Below the pieces are notes generated by a model. The model searched no databases, was not told where the DNA came from, and saw nothing but the letters and a program-made list of their open reading frames with translations. A stretch of DNA of 64,000 nt from Dromiciops gliroides. Lineage: Eukaryota > Chordata > Mammalia > Microbiotheria > Microbiotheriidae. This document shows, piece by piece, positions 12,001 to 20,619 of this stretch. The stretch spans positions 641,983,306 through 642,047,305 of the forward strand of contig NC_057863.1 of NCBI RefSeq assembly GCF_019393635.1. Direction: 5' to 3'. A program made the position numbers and the translations under genes. Within the stretch, counting starts at the first letter, position 1. Each line of letters begins with the position of its first letter.

Positions 12001-15000
12001 CTGTGGTGTTCCCACCTCACCTTTAGCCACTGCAGGGTAGCCAGAGGGTTTCCCCCTCGGGACACGCAGGACACCTCCAAGTCCTGTCCAGCTTTGGCCT
12101 TCCCCTCGAGCTGGCCGGGCCACTCAATGATAGGAGGGCCAGGGGGAACTGGGGATAAAAGACCCAGGGGAGACTCAGCAAAGAGGTTCTCCTCAGCCCT
12201 GGAGGTCTTCCAAGAGACCCTGACGTTAGTCCCCTTACCATCCCTCCCTGGTCTCCCATTTCCCCATCTCTGACTGATGATATTGAGACTTCCCATCCAA
12301 AAGCATGCTAGACACGCTTGGTGAATAGGGCCTCCCCTGGGGCCCATGGCGCCCTCCCCTTCCCACCAAGCCTTGGGGCCCCAGCTCACACAGAATATTC
12401 ATAGTGAAAGAAGATTTCAAGGACTTCTTCATAGCTGGGTGGATCACTTCACACACCAGGAGCTTCCCATTGTCAGAGGGCTTGGGAATCACCCTGGGAA
12501 GAAAGGGATTTAAATGTGGGCCAGGGAGGGGGACAGACTAGGAGAAAGAATTCAGGTCCTTAGGTATCCAAGTGCATACCTGACTGTGGCCTCCGTGATG
12601 ACAAATTTCTCCTGGGATCCGGGATTTGTGTAGGGAAAGACGTTAGGAACCAGCCAGTTGTCTGGTTAGCAGAGGAAGGGGGGAGGGGAGAGAGACACAT
12701 GGGAGCTAGATCAGGAGTGAGGGAGAATGGAGGGCCACCTCTCCCACCCAAACATCCTCTCTCGACTCTCTAGAGATACACACCCACACATGCCTATCTC
12801 TATCTTTGGTCCCACTTCTGGGGTTCCCCCCAACAATTAACCCAGTAGTCTGCCAACACCTCTAAGCAGCAGTATCCCCAACCAAAATCAGAGCCTTGAC
12901 AACCCACACCCCTTCTTCTTGCCTTCCCTATTCCTGTTTTTTTATTTTGTTTTGATTTGTTTTTTAGCGAGGCAATTGAGGTTAAGTGACTTGCCCAGGG
13001 TCACACAGCCAGTAAGTGTTAAGTGTGTGAGGCCGGATTTGAACTCAGGTCCTCCTGACTCCAGGGCTGGTGCTCTATCCACTGTGCCGCCTAGCTGCCC
13101 CCCTACTCCTGTTAATAGCCCTGCCATCTGCCCAGTCACCAGCCACGGCTCCTCTCTCCACTCCTACCTCCAGTCAATCACAAGACGGTGTTGATTCTAT
13201 CTCAGCAATATCTCCCTTTCTCCAGACCCGCTACCCCCACGCAGCACAAGCAAGCTCAGGCACTCACGGGTCCTGGCCTGGAATATTCCAACATCCTCCT
13301 CCTTTGTGCCTTGGCTCTCCAGTCCCGTCCCCAATTTGAGTCTGTCCAGATCTAATCTAATCCTCTGCTTGAAGATTGCAATGGCTTCCCACCATTGCCC
13401 AGAGAATAAAGCTTAACATTGAGTCCAGTTGGCCCCCGCATCCTTCTGAGAGCTGTGCTTCTCAGTGCTCCCATTCAAGTTTTCCTCTGCTCCAGCCAAA
13501 CGGGCTTCCTTGCCTTCTCTCCTCATCCCTTTCCTTGGAATGCCCTTCTGGGCCAAATCGGCCCGTCTAGTGCCCACCCATCTTTCTTTTTTTTTTTTGA
13601 GGGGCAATGGGGGTTAAGTGACTTGCCCAGGGTCACATAGCTAGTAAGCGTCAAGTGTCTGAGGCTGGATTTGAACTCAGGTCCTTCTGAATCCAGGGCC
13701 GGTGCTTTATCCACTGCAGCGCCACCTAGCTGCCCCCCATCCATCTTTCAATGTCCAGGTCAAATGGTTGCCTGATCCCTTCCAAATGGAAAGAAGGACA
13801 CTCATCCTTCTCTGAGCTGCACTTCCACAGTCTGTCTCATTGGCTTATTAGATGGGGAAGGGAACAAACATTTGTCAAGTGCCATCTCTGTACCAGGGCC
13901 TGTGCTAAGACTGAGACAAATACTCTTTCATCTCATCATACTTGTGAATGTACCTTTCTTACTATGGAATAAATTGGACAGTAGGGGCTGGTCTCACCAC
14001 TGAATTAATAGAGGTACTTCCTGGATAAGGAGGTTTCCCATATCAATGGAGGTCCTGGTGTTGGGAGATTCTAACCAGGGTCACTGCCAGGGGACAGAGG
14101 GGATTGAATGGCACCTGCTTATAGTTGTAGGAGGCTGTGACTTACTTGCCCGGGCAGACTGGGTCAGGGTGTGTCAGAGGTTAAGCAGGAGGGATGTCAT
14201 TTAATTCATCTTTGGATTTCCCACAAAGTCCTTCCCTCCCACAGTCTTAGAACAGCAGTCCTTGAATTGGTGACTCTGTAATCATTTAATGGTCTCACCA
14301 AAAGCCTCAGATGCTTTCAATCACATACACCCACTCACCCTGGTGAAAAATGATTCCGGCCTCTGGTTTAGAGTCTTGGGAGGTGCAGGTGACCGAATAC
14401 TCCTCTCCAGCAACCCAGGTGACCAAGCTCCCAGCCTCGGGATTCATCTGTATCACCTTGGGAGGCACTATTGGAGGCACAGGGTCAGAGAGTGGAGAAT
14501 CGTACCCCAGAATCAGAGATGGTGACCCCAAGACTAGACACCTGCATTCCCAAAACATGGAAAGAATGGGGTGACTAATGTGTGGATCCCCAAGGCTTCC
14601 CCCAGAATCTGGCTAACTAGGCTCTTAGGAAGATTGGGGGCTGGAGGCTTATCTCTGGGGGTCCTGGAGGGGTGGAAGGGAGTGCCAAGAACTTGGGTCC
14701 CTGAGGGGAAGATCTCATACCTAGCACAGTGACTGAGATTCTAGGGGAGACGAGCTCAGGGCTGGTCTCTGACCGGCTGACTTGACATTCGAACTCTGCA
14801 TCATCCGTGATGTCACACTTAGAAATGTGGAGGTGAAACTCACCTGGAAGAGAGATGCAGGTACAGGCTTCAACAGCGCAGGGTTGGTTATGGGCCAGAG
14901 AGGAATTTACACTCTGCTCTGTGGGCTAAAGTTCAGTTCTCACAGAGTCACAGGGTGGGAAGAGCCTTTGGGGGGCCACCCAGCCCCTAACCAGAAAGGA

Positions 15001-16001
15001 ATCCCTGCCTCCTACGAATGCAGACAAGCAGGTCACCATCCCACCTCTCCTAGGAGATCTTGTGAGGGGGTGTGAGACTTCTGAAGTGACCGATTCCATC
15101 TTGAGATAGCTAGAATTATTAGGAAGTGTTTTCCTTATGGTAAGCCTGAGTCTCCTTGAGGGCTGTTCTTTCTTGAGACCTCTCCCCATGGGTGGGCAGC
15201 TCTAGGCCTGGAGTCAGGAAGACCTGAGTCCAACTTCAGCCTCAGACACTCACTAACTGTGTGACCCTGGGCAAGTCACTTCACCCTGTTTACCTCAGTT
15301 CCTTCATCTGTCAAATGAGCTGGAGAAGGAAATGGCAAACCCACTCCAGTATCTCTGCCAAGAAAACCCTAAGTGGGGGCAGCTAGGTGACACAGTGGAT
15401 AGAGCACTGGCCCTGGAGTCAGGAGGACCTGAGTTCAAATCCAGCCTCAGACACTTAACACTTACTAGCTGTGTGACCTTAGGCAAGTCACTTAACCCCA
15501 ACTGCCTCACTAAAAAAAAAAATAAAAATAAAAAAAGGAAAACCTTAAGTGGGGTCACAAAGTCAGACACGACTGAACAACTGCCCGTGGAAAGCTCCTC
15601 TTGCTAGTTCAGCCCTTTGAGGCTAAACAGAACTCACCTTGATCAGGGTTTCCTATCATGCTATATCTGGGGAACCCTGGGATCTGAGGATTGGGGCCCA
15701 ACACGAAACCATCTTTCACCCACTGCACGAGCCCTTGTCGGGCTCGGACGCCACATTTCAGTACAACGTCGTCCCCTGCATTGACCGTCACGTTGTCTGG
15801 GAGCAGCCAAAAGTCCTGGTGGGGAGGTGTCTGGAGCCTGACTTTGGGGAAGAGAGAAGGAGTTGGACGAGTGGCCTGGTGTCAGAGGCCGGACACCAGG
15901 GAGGTCAGAGGCCAGTGGTCTCTCTTACCTGCCACAAGCAGCTGCAGGAAGATTCCAGTGTGCAGGGCTCCCCTGGATATCAGCCTCAAGGCCCAGAACA
16001 T
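1..16001 (-). CDS. NPHS1: Nephrin gene, exons 1-24 (3' end off window)
   Basis: Nephrin is the transmembrane Ig-superfamily adhesion protein of the podocyte slit diaphragm. Coding exons read on the minus strand are: 15929-16001, 15638-15841, 14721-14843, 14339-14467, 12580-12661, 12390-12493, 12021-12148, 11752-11920, 10975-11132, 10669-10813, 9649-9773, 8900-9104, 8523-8652, 8218-8390, 7812-7952, 7377-7517, 7166-7287, 6596-6761, 6204-6360, 5653-5804, 4588-4699, 4316-4497, 2558-2608 and ~335-508/527. All have GT/AG ends. Phases are continuous through exon 23 (about 1057 codons), as in the human gene. Domain order is signal peptide, six Ig domains, spacer, two Ig domains, FN3, linker, TM. Strings such as [20 protein letters not shown] and [10 protein letters not shown] match human nephrin. 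The phosphotyrosine tail exons lie left of base 1, except perhaps the first 19 bases. Confidence 0.96.
335..527 (-). CDS. NPHS1: NPHS1 exon 24: transmembrane segment
   Basis: It codes for a hydrophobic stretch, [19 protein letters not shown], almost identical to the human nephrin TM (LLPVLFALGGLLLLSNASC), followed by a basic stop-transfer WRQKHR. The donor is at 331-334. The best-looking acceptor (CTCTCAG, exon edge 527) is out of phase with exon 23. AG sites giving edges at 508 or 505 would restore phase, so the true 5' edge is unresolved within about 22 bases. Confidence 0.88.
970..1103 (-). mobile_element. Marsupial SINE
   Basis: An antisense copy of the tRNA-derived SINE running from GAAGCAATTGGGG to GCCACCTAGCTGCCCC. 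It is inserted within an older repeat that resumes on both sides (about 675-970 and 1104-1200). A short TG-rich tract lies at its tail. Confidence 0.9.
1240..1420 (+). mobile_element. MIR-type SINE
   Basis: It shows the MIR core (GTTCAAATACC, GTGACCTGGGA) and 3' part (CCTCAGTTTCC). It is diverged and old. Confidence 0.75.
1672..1768 (-). mobile_element. Marsupial SINE, partial
   Basis: An antisense fragment from GGTTAAGTGACTTGC to CCAGGGCCGGTGC; the head is missing. Confidence 0.85.
1985..2118 (-). mobile_element. MIR-type SINE
   Basis: An antisense MIR-like copy (TACAAATGAGGAGACTGAGG ... TATCCACTGC). Diverged. Confidence 0.7.
2558..2608 (-). CDS. NPHS1: NPHS1 exon 23: juxtamembrane linker
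   Basis: This 51-nt exon has a strong acceptor (TTTTCTTTTACTAG) and a GTGAGG donor. It encodes [17 protein letters not shown], collinear with the human linker GLHQPSGEPEDQLPTEP. It enters and leaves in phase 1. Confidence 0.85.
2801..3174 (-). mobile_element. Solo LTR, ERV1-like, in NPHS1 intron 22
   Basis: A 374 bp element with TG...CA ends (TGTAACGATTGG to CCCTGAACA on the minus strand) and exact 4-bp target repeats (CCTT on plus). It lies in the same orientation as NPHS1 and carries a polyadenylation signal. No internal retroviral sequence remains. It is a fossil solo LTR of the same family as those at 29.7, 30.4 and 31.9 kb. The intact target repeat suggests only moderate age. Confidence 0.85.
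3985..4200 (+). mobile_element. MIR-type SINE in NPHS1 intron 22
   Basis: It contains CTAGCTGTGTAACCCTGG, CCTCAGTTTCCTC and the 3' segment GTTGTTGTGAGGA...GCACAGGGCCTGGCA typical of MIR. Confidence 0.8.
4316..4699 (-). CDS. NPHS1: NPHS1 exons 21-22: fibronectin type III domain
   Basis: Exons 4588-4699 and 4316-4497 encode the FN3 module: [41 protein letters not shown] and [14 protein letters not shown]. Each piece has a direct human counterpart. The exon 20/21 junction codes SISRPDP, as in human. Confidence 0.96.
4878..5030 (+). mobile_element. Marsupial SINE in NPHS1 intron 20
   Basis: A full-length copy with head GGGGCAGCTAGATGG, tRNA-related body and a 13-A tail. It is antisense to NPHS1. 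Confidence 0.95.
5219..5608. mobile_element. Non-autonomous hAT-like DNA transposon with SINE inside
   Basis: The ends resemble hAT-type termini: an imperfect CCTAGAGCAAGAG start and a GGTTAAGAACCCTTG end. The flanking octamers share CCTAGAG, as expected of an 8-bp hAT target repeat. The body reads ATCATGGACCC...TTCAGAATCATGTTTTG, and a related body occurs at about 25.23-25.40 kb. A plus-strand SINE (5385-5530) splits it. The family name is not assigned. Confidence 0.6.
5385..5530 (+). mobile_element. Marsupial SINE nested in hAT-like element
   Basis: A complete copy with an A-rich tail. It is bracketed by ATTCAAATTTATGGAG-like and ATTCAAGTTTATGGAG-like sequences, which look like its target duplication. 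Confidence 0.95.
5653..6360 (-). CDS. NPHS1: NPHS1 exons 19-20: Ig domain 8
   Basis: Exons 6204-6360 and 5653-5804 encode the membrane-proximal Ig8. [42 protein letters not shown] and [17 protein letters not shown] are nearly identical to human. This is the best conserved part of the gene here. Confidence 0.97.
6596..7287 (-). CDS. NPHS1: NPHS1 exons 17-18: Ig domain 7
   Basis: Exons 7166-7287 and 6596-6761 encode Ig7. Landmarks are [26 protein letters not shown] and FRWERLG, then [14 protein letters not shown] with YQCIVDNG. The correct donor of exon 18 is the GT at 6594-6595. An internal GTAAGA slightly upstream would break the VRFAPEVE junction conserved with human. Confidence 0.95.
7377..7952 (-). 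CDS. NPHS1: NPHS1 exons 15-16: spacer domain
   Basis: Exons 7812-7952 and 7377-7517 encode the spacer between Ig6 and Ig7 of nephrin. [43 protein letters not shown] and [12 protein letters not shown] match human. The intron between them holds one sense-of-plus SINE (7553-7690). Confidence 0.95.
7553..7690 (+). mobile_element. Marsupial SINE in NPHS1 intron 15
   Basis: A complete copy (GGGCGGGCAGCTAGGTGG ... CATTGCCCCA) followed by a GAAAGAAAAGAAGGAAGG-type purine tail to about 7740. Confidence 0.95.
8218..8652 (-). CDS. NPHS1: NPHS1 exons 13-14: Ig domain 6
   Basis: Exons 8523-8652 and 8218-8390 encode Ig6. NVTITANAS and [17 protein letters not shown], then the WEKEGERLE junction, match human NVTILANASALRPGD...WDKEGERLEG. 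The second half has [13 protein letters not shown] and AFYRL. N-linked glycosylation sequons NVT, NAS and NLT are visible. Confidence 0.95.
8900..9773 (-). CDS. NPHS1: NPHS1 exons 11-12: Ig domain 5, SINE at acceptor
   Basis: Exon 11 (9649-9773) reads [11 protein letters not shown] then [20 protein letters not shown], close to human. Exon 12 (8900-9104) begins at DKKLVVE and runs through [12 protein letters not shown] to KFHVQ. A SINE sits immediately 5' of exon 12, so its A-rich tail now directly abuts the AG/GAT acceptor. The exon 12 start was chosen because it is the only one that keeps phase 0 and gives a length comparable to human. Splicing of this exon in the living animal is uncertain. 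Confidence 0.88.
9105..9255 (-). mobile_element. SINE inserted at the NPHS1 exon 12 acceptor
   Basis: The element lies in the same orientation as NPHS1. Its A-tail ends directly at AAAG/GATAAGAAGC, and the same AAAAGGATAAGAAGC recurs just 5' of its head (plus strand 9254-9270), so this is its target duplication. The pre-insertion acceptor context was therefore GGATTAAAAG/GATAAG. Confidence 0.93.
9890..10046 (-). mobile_element. Marsupial SINE in NPHS1 intron 10
   Basis: A full copy with a TTTTTG-repeat tail. The sequence on both sides repeats ATAGCTGGGACTATTG, an exact target duplication (about 9879-9894 and 10049-10064). Confidence 0.95.
10050..10620. repeat. Older repeat-derived intron sequence
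   Basis: NPHS1 intron 10. The text resembles a degraded interspersed repeat (CTGGCTCAGGCCTCTTTTTCC, AATATAAGCTCACGGAGGGCAGG, CTAGCACTCAGCCTGGCACATA). There is no coding signal. Confidence 0.5.
10669..11132 (-). CDS. NPHS1: NPHS1 exons 9-10: Ig domain 4
   Basis: Exons 10975-11132 and 10669-10813 encode Ig4. [29 protein letters not shown] and [14 protein letters not shown] are near-identical to the human block [11 protein letters not shown]...GLTLTCEAFSEAF. The phase-0 junction after the codon for Asp is conserved. Confidence 0.96.
11752..12148 (-). CDS. NPHS1: NPHS1 exons 7-8: Ig domain 3
   Basis: Exons 12021-12148 and 11752-11920 encode Ig3. [21 protein letters not shown], the [12 protein letters not shown] strand and [14 protein letters not shown] align almost without gaps to human nephrin. 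Both Ig cysteines (VSCVSRG and LSCEAQN) and the core Trp are present. Confidence 0.96.
12390..14467 (-). CDS. NPHS1: NPHS1 exons 4-6: Ig domain 2
   Basis: Exons 14339-14467, 12580-12661 and 12390-12493 encode Ig2. Landmarks are [13 protein letters not shown], the short middle exon with [13 protein letters not shown], and the second half [14 protein letters not shown]. The three-exon split and the phases (1, 2, 1) match human. The 1.7 kb intron between the first two holds two antisense SINEs. Confidence 0.95.
12940..13103 (-). mobile_element. Marsupial SINE in NPHS1 intron 4
   Basis: A full antisense-to-plus copy with a T-rich tail. TATTCCTG and TACTCCTG flank it as a plausible target repeat. 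Confidence 0.93.
13588..13740 (-). mobile_element. Marsupial SINE in NPHS1 intron 4
   Basis: A full copy. CCACCCATCTTTC at the left and CCCATCCATCTTTC at the right form the target duplication. Confidence 0.95.
14721..15841 (-). CDS. NPHS1: NPHS1 exons 2-3: Ig domain 1
   Basis: Exon 2 (15638-15841) and exon 3 (14721-14843) encode the first Ig domain. It has the canonical Cys in VVLKCGV, the core Trp in VQWVKDG and the second Cys in [16 protein letters not shown] and ELVSPR closely follow human nephrin. The 5' acceptor of exon 2 is AAAG at 15842-15845, chosen because it keeps phase 1. An MIR with a nested SINE lies in the intron between them. Confidence 0.95.
15190..15590 (+). mobile_element. 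MIR with nested SINE
   Basis: The outer MIR runs from GGTGGGCAGCTCTAGG through CACTCCAGTATCTCTGCC. A plus-strand marsupial SINE (15375-15535) interrupts it, with target repeats GAAAACCCTAAGTG and GAAAACCTTAAGTG. Confidence 0.9.
15929..16001 (-). CDS. NPHS1: NPHS1 exon 1: start codon and signal peptide
   Basis: The start ATG reads leftward from 16001. It opens a 24-residue leader ([14 protein letters not shown]..., then a hydrophobic IFLQLLVA) that ends in a phase-1 donor (GCAG/GTAAGA). Human exon 1 also encodes only a signal peptide and ends in phase 1. The match rests on position, phase and signal-peptide character rather than residue identity, which is low as expected for a leader. Confidence 0.8.
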
Positions 16002-16609
16002 CTTTGCTCCCCGACTTCAACCCCTCCCCTGCCCCAACTCAACTTTCTACTTAGGGATGTCTTGGAGATTCAGAGAACAGCCAAACTTTGAGGGTCTCAG
16101 AAATCACCTAGTCTAACCCCATCACTTTGTCTGGAGAGTGAATTGCCCTGGCCCAAGGTCCCTGGGTGAGGAGCAGAGCAGGGATTGGAAGGAAGGCCTC
16201 CAGTTCCCCAGTCAGGCCTCTTTTCATTGCTCTCTCTCTCTGGCTCTATCCCTCCTTATTTCCTACTGAGATGGGGGCAGAGCCCGGGGCCAGGAATCCC
16301 CCGGTGTCAGCACATGCCAGGGACATTCCACAGCCCGGCAACCCCTCCACACCCTGGAATGGCCAGCACTTCCACCAGCCCTGTCTCCCACCCTGCACCC
16401 TTTGGGAGACTCAGCCTGGGGTAGTCACCAGGGGACAGAGGAGAAGGCGCTTTGCATGGCACCTACAGATTTCAGTCTGGAGTTAGGCGGTGTCCTGGGC
16501 AAGAGGGTTGGAGTTGGCATCAGGAAGATCCGAGTTTAAATTCTACTTCATTGACTACTTGTTTAGTGCCAGGCAAGTCATTTAATGTCTTAAAGATGTC
16601 CCAGTCTTT

Positions 16610-16880
16610 AAAATGGTGACAATGAAAAATAAATAAATAAAAATAAAATAAAATGGTGACAATGAAAAATTAATAAATAAAAATAAAATAAAATAGTGAT
16701 AATGGGAAATATATAAATAAATGAAATGGAATGGTGACAACAAAAAAATAAAAATAAGACCAAATTGTTACAGTATAGAATATATAAACAAATAAAAATA
16801 TTATGACAATGAAAAATAAACAAAACAAAATAAAATGGCGACAATGAAAAAATATATAAATAAAATAAAATCGTAACAAG
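16610..16880. repeat. AT-rich degenerate minisatellite
   Basis: About five imperfect units of 45-60 bp, each built from TGGTGACAATGAAAAATA followed by AATAAATAAA/AAATAAAAT runs. It begins at the tail of an MIR-like element (16490-16620), so it probably grew from that A-rich tail. Confidence 0.8.
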
Positions 16881-17040
16881 ATCTCTTCCTTCATAAGGCT
16901 GTTGTGACAGTCAAAGGCAATAATACAAAGAAAGTGCTTTGTAAATCTTAAGTCTTCCTATTTTACAGACGGGGAAACTGAAATCCCAAGAGTCTCTGGC
17001 TTCAGAGTCAGGGGACCTCAGTTCAAATCACGATTCTTCT

Positions 17041-17192
17041 TTTTTTTTTTTTTTTGGTGGGGCAATGAGGGTTAAGTGACTTGCCCAGGGTCACACAGCT
17101 AATAAATGTCAAGTGTCTGAGGCCATATTTGAATTCAGGTACTCCTGAATCCAGGGCCGGTATTTTATCCACTGTGCCACCTAGCTGCCCCC
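17041..17192 (-). mobile_element. Marsupial SINE
   Basis: A full antisense copy. AATCACGATTCT and AATCATGATTCT flank it as a target repeat. Confidence 0.93.
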
Positions 17193-17451
17193 TAATCATG
17201 ATTCTGACACTAACGATCTGTGTGTCTTTAGTCAAGCCATTTGGCGTTCCTTGGCCTCAGTTTCCTTGTATGAAAAATTATGGAATTGGACCCCAGTGGT
17301 AGCCCCCTTCTAGCTCTAAATGGATGACCCTAGATCTCATCCTTTCCATTTCCTCCCAGCTCTCTCCAGAAGACACCTTATCTCCTGGGTCCCTTTCCAA
17401 GGCTAGTTGCTTCTTCTCTCAAAGTCTGTCATACAAATAGGGTGAGGAGTT

Positions 17452-17705
17452 GGGCAGCTAGGTGGTGCAGTGGACAGAATGCTGGGCCTGGAGTCAGGAA
17501 GATTCATCTTCCTAAGTTCAGATCTAGCCCCAGACATTTCCTAGCTGTGTGACCCTGGGCAAGTCACTTCACTCTGCCTCAGTTTCCCCATCTATAAAAT
17601 GAGCTGGAGGAGGAAATGGCGAACCACTCCAGTGTCTTTGCCAAGAAAACCCCAAATGGGGTCATGAGGAACTGGACATGACTGAAAACAACTCAAACAA
17701 CTCAA
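17452..17705 (+). mobile_element. MIR-type SINE, long copy
   Basis: It runs from GGGCAGCTAGGTGGTGCAG through CTCAGTTTCCCCATCTATAA and the marsupial-style 3' part AATGGCGAACCACTCCAGTG...CATGACTGAAAACAAC. Confidence 0.85.
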
Positions 17706-17707
17706 CC

Positions 17708-18250
17708 TTTTTTTTGTTTTGTTTTGTTTTGTTTTGCTTTTGCAGGACAATGAACTTATTTGAACTCAGGTACTTCTGACTCCAGGGCCGGTGCTCTATC
17801 CACTGCGCCACCTAGCTGCCCCTCTTCATCCTTCATTCCTTTTTTTTTTTTTTTTTAGTGAGGCAATTGGGGTTAAGTGACTTGCCCAGGGTCACACAGC
17901 TAGTAAGTGGTAAGTGTCTGAGGCCGGATTTGAACTCAGGTACTCCTGACTCCAGGGTCGGTGCTCTATCCACTGCGTCACCTGGCTGCCCCCTTCATCC
18001 TTCATTCTTGAAGAAGACCGAGGCTTATAGAAATGGACGCATCATTTCTTACTTAAAGATGGGGAAGAATCAGGGGGCAGCTGGGTGGTGCAGTGGATAA
18101 AGCACTGGCCCCAGATTCAGGAGGACCTGAGTTCAAATCTTGCTGCAGACACTCGACACTAGCTGTGTGACCCTGGGCAAGTCATTTAACCCCCAATGCC
18201 TCACAACCCCCCCCCAAAAAAACCAACAACAACAAAAAAAACAACAAAAA
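17708..18250. mobile_element. Cluster of three marsupial SINEs
   Basis: A partial antisense copy lies at 17708-17822, a full antisense copy at 17840-17993 and a sense copy at 18074-18250 with a CAACAACAAAAAAA tail. CTTCATCCTTCATTC repeats flank the middle copy, and GATGGGGAAGAATC / GATGAGGAAGAATC flank the third. Confidence 0.92.
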
Positions 18251-18904
18251 AGATGAGGAAGAATCGAATCATGGATGGGGAAGAGGGTGGCAGGATTTCA
18301 GTATGCAAGGTCAGGGCATGGGTAAACACATGGGTATATATTCAGTCCATGAAGCAAAGTCTCACTGGGAAGGTTTGAGTCTCAGCCCTTCCAGATTTGA
18401 GTTTGATTTCCAGATGTAGATGTGTTCTCTTGCCCTCTGTGGGCAGACCTGGATATTACACCTGGGGGTCTGTATTGTTTGGTGGTGTTACCTTTCAAGG
18501 AGTGGCTGTGGTTAACTGCCCATCCAGTCTTTCCCTCCGTGTGCCCGATGCACCCCCCACCCCACCCCCATAGCCGTGTGATCACAGAATGACAGGAAGT
18601 CAAATTGTAAAGCCCAGATAGAGTTTGCATGCACTCTGTTAAACCAACAAGCAACCTCCGGGACACATAGATGAAGAGGGGCAGCATGGGGGGGGAGACA
18701 GAAATCCATGAAGACATAAAAGTGCTTTGAGATCCCCCAGATGAAGGCACAGAGCAGAGGCAGGAAGTTTATTCATACACAGATGAGCTCCTGTGGGAGT
18801 CCCCAGGTGTGCTCAGAACCATAGTTTCCTTTGGAAGCTGGGCTAGGAGGAGGAAGATGTGGATTCACAGATTATCAGAGATGGCCCGCCCCTTACAGTA
18901 TCAC

Positions 18905-19780
18905 AGCATGGGTGATAGGTGGCGCCATAGTGCACAGAGTGCTGGGCCGGGAGTCAAGGAGACTCATCTTCCTGAGTTCAAATCTGGTACTAGCTGTGTG
19001 CCCCTGGGTAAGTCATTCAACTCTGTTTGCCTCAGTTTCCTCATCTGTAAAATGAGCTGAAGAAGGAAATGGCAAACCATTTTGATGTGGGCTGGAACTA
19101 GGGATCAAATTGATTATGAGTCGTCCCAAAAGAATTACAAGACTCAGTGACTCAGTTTCCCAAGTTTTATTGCAATACTGTGGGTGACCACAGGGAGAGA
19201 ACCAGAATAGTGGAAAGGTATCTCTCAAATAAGGAAAGGAAAGACAGTTATATTTATAGTATGGATAAATTGATTATCAGTCTCATAATAATAATCTCCA
19301 CCTAGGGGTGTTTCAGGGGAGGGCTTATCCTAATTTGGAGTTCCTGGGGTCCTAAGCCAACCCCCAGGTGGGTACCTTTTTCAGTGGAGGTGTGTTTTTG
19401 GGGTTTACACATCATAAGGTGAATCTGGGGACAAACTTGGCCTTTTCTGCACACATCTCTTTCTGATTCCCATGGCTAGTTTCAAAATAGAATCATTTTT
19501 CATTAGAATTTCTATAGGTTGTCTTTTCCCTTTATTGTTATTTTGACCTGACCCGTTCTGGTCCTATGGATGTTGATCACTATGGGTACGAGAACCTAAC
19601 CTAAGTTATCCATTAACTGGGATCTGACTCCCTTTTAGAGCTCATATCTGAATTAGAGCTTGGGTCTTAGGTTTTTCTATTAACCCTTTTTTGCCTCCTA
19701 CATCAATTCCAGTATCTCTGGCAAGAAAACTCCAAATGGGGTCACAAAAAGTCAAAGTGACTGAAAATGACTGAACAACA
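18905..19780 (+). mobile_element. MIR split by an LTR
   Basis: The MIR 5' part (18905-19082) ends at GGCAAACCATT and resumes at 19706 with CCAGTATCTCTGGCAAGAAA. The intervening sequence is the LTR at 19083-19705. Confidence 0.85.
19083..19705 (-). mobile_element. Probable solo LTR (ERV, class uncertain)
   Basis: 623 bp with TG...CA ends (TGATGTAGGAGG to AGCCCACATCA on minus) and a polyadenylation signal near 19165-19171. It interrupts an MIR cleanly, with near-matching 4-bp flanks (ATTT/ATTC). It belongs to a different family from the TGTAACGATT LTRs. No internal region remains. Fossil. Confidence 0.75.
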
Positions 19781-19784
19781 TGGC

Positions 19785-20085
19785 ATAGTAGTGGATAGGG
19801 TGTTTTGGAGTCCAAATACCTGGGTTCAAATCCTATTGCTGACACTGGCTGGGAGATCCAAGGCCAAATACCTGAGTCTCAGTTTTCTCACTTATAACAT
19901 ACACATGGTATTTGCCTCACCGCATGTTTGCGGTGGGACCAGATGAGAAAATGTTTTTTAAATCCTTTACAAACACACTGGTTATCATCATCATTTAGTC
20001 CAGTCTTCCTATTTTACAGATAAGAAAACTGAGGCCAAAAGAGCCAGTGACTTGCCCAGGGTCACAGAGCTAAGTGTCTGAGCCT
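19785..20085. mobile_element. MIR-type SINE fragments
   Basis: A plus-oriented fragment (GGGTTCAAATCCTATTGCTG ... CTCAGTTTTCTC) is followed by an antisense fragment (CAGATAAGAAAACTGAGGCC ... GGTCACAGAGCTAAG). Confidence 0.65.
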
Positions 20086-20619
20086 TTTCCCCTGCCCCAT
20101 TGGTTAGGGGGATCCAGGAGCCTTAGACCCCTTTTAGTTTGAATGGCCAGCCTTCCTGAAGTCCTGCCCTCTGGTTTCCACTGTCCCCAGGGTTAGAGTA
20201 TTGTGATAATGCTGGACATGATAATAACATGGTATGGACTGGACAAATCTACTAGAAGTGGGGGGCAGGTTGGTGTAGATGTGTAGATGTGCAGAATTCC
20301 AACAAAACTATAGACCAAGAGCAGCTAGGATAAGGAAGGGAAGGAGATGGCTGGGGAGAGGAGCACATGTAAGTGATTGATGATAACAGAACTATGAGCA
20401 AAAGCAGACAGAGGAACTATGAGAGCCCAGCATTCTGCAGCTCCAGAGCCCTAAAATCCCAGAGTGCCCCTGCTCATCTTTGACCTTTCCATTCATGTAC
20501 TTTGGTGTAGCTTGGTAACATCTGCCGATTGCTGCACACCGTCTAGTGGTGAAAGAGGGGTAATCTCAAGTAGTAAGGTCGATACTTTTCGTCCAGACTT
20601 CTGGGAAACTTCGCAGTCC

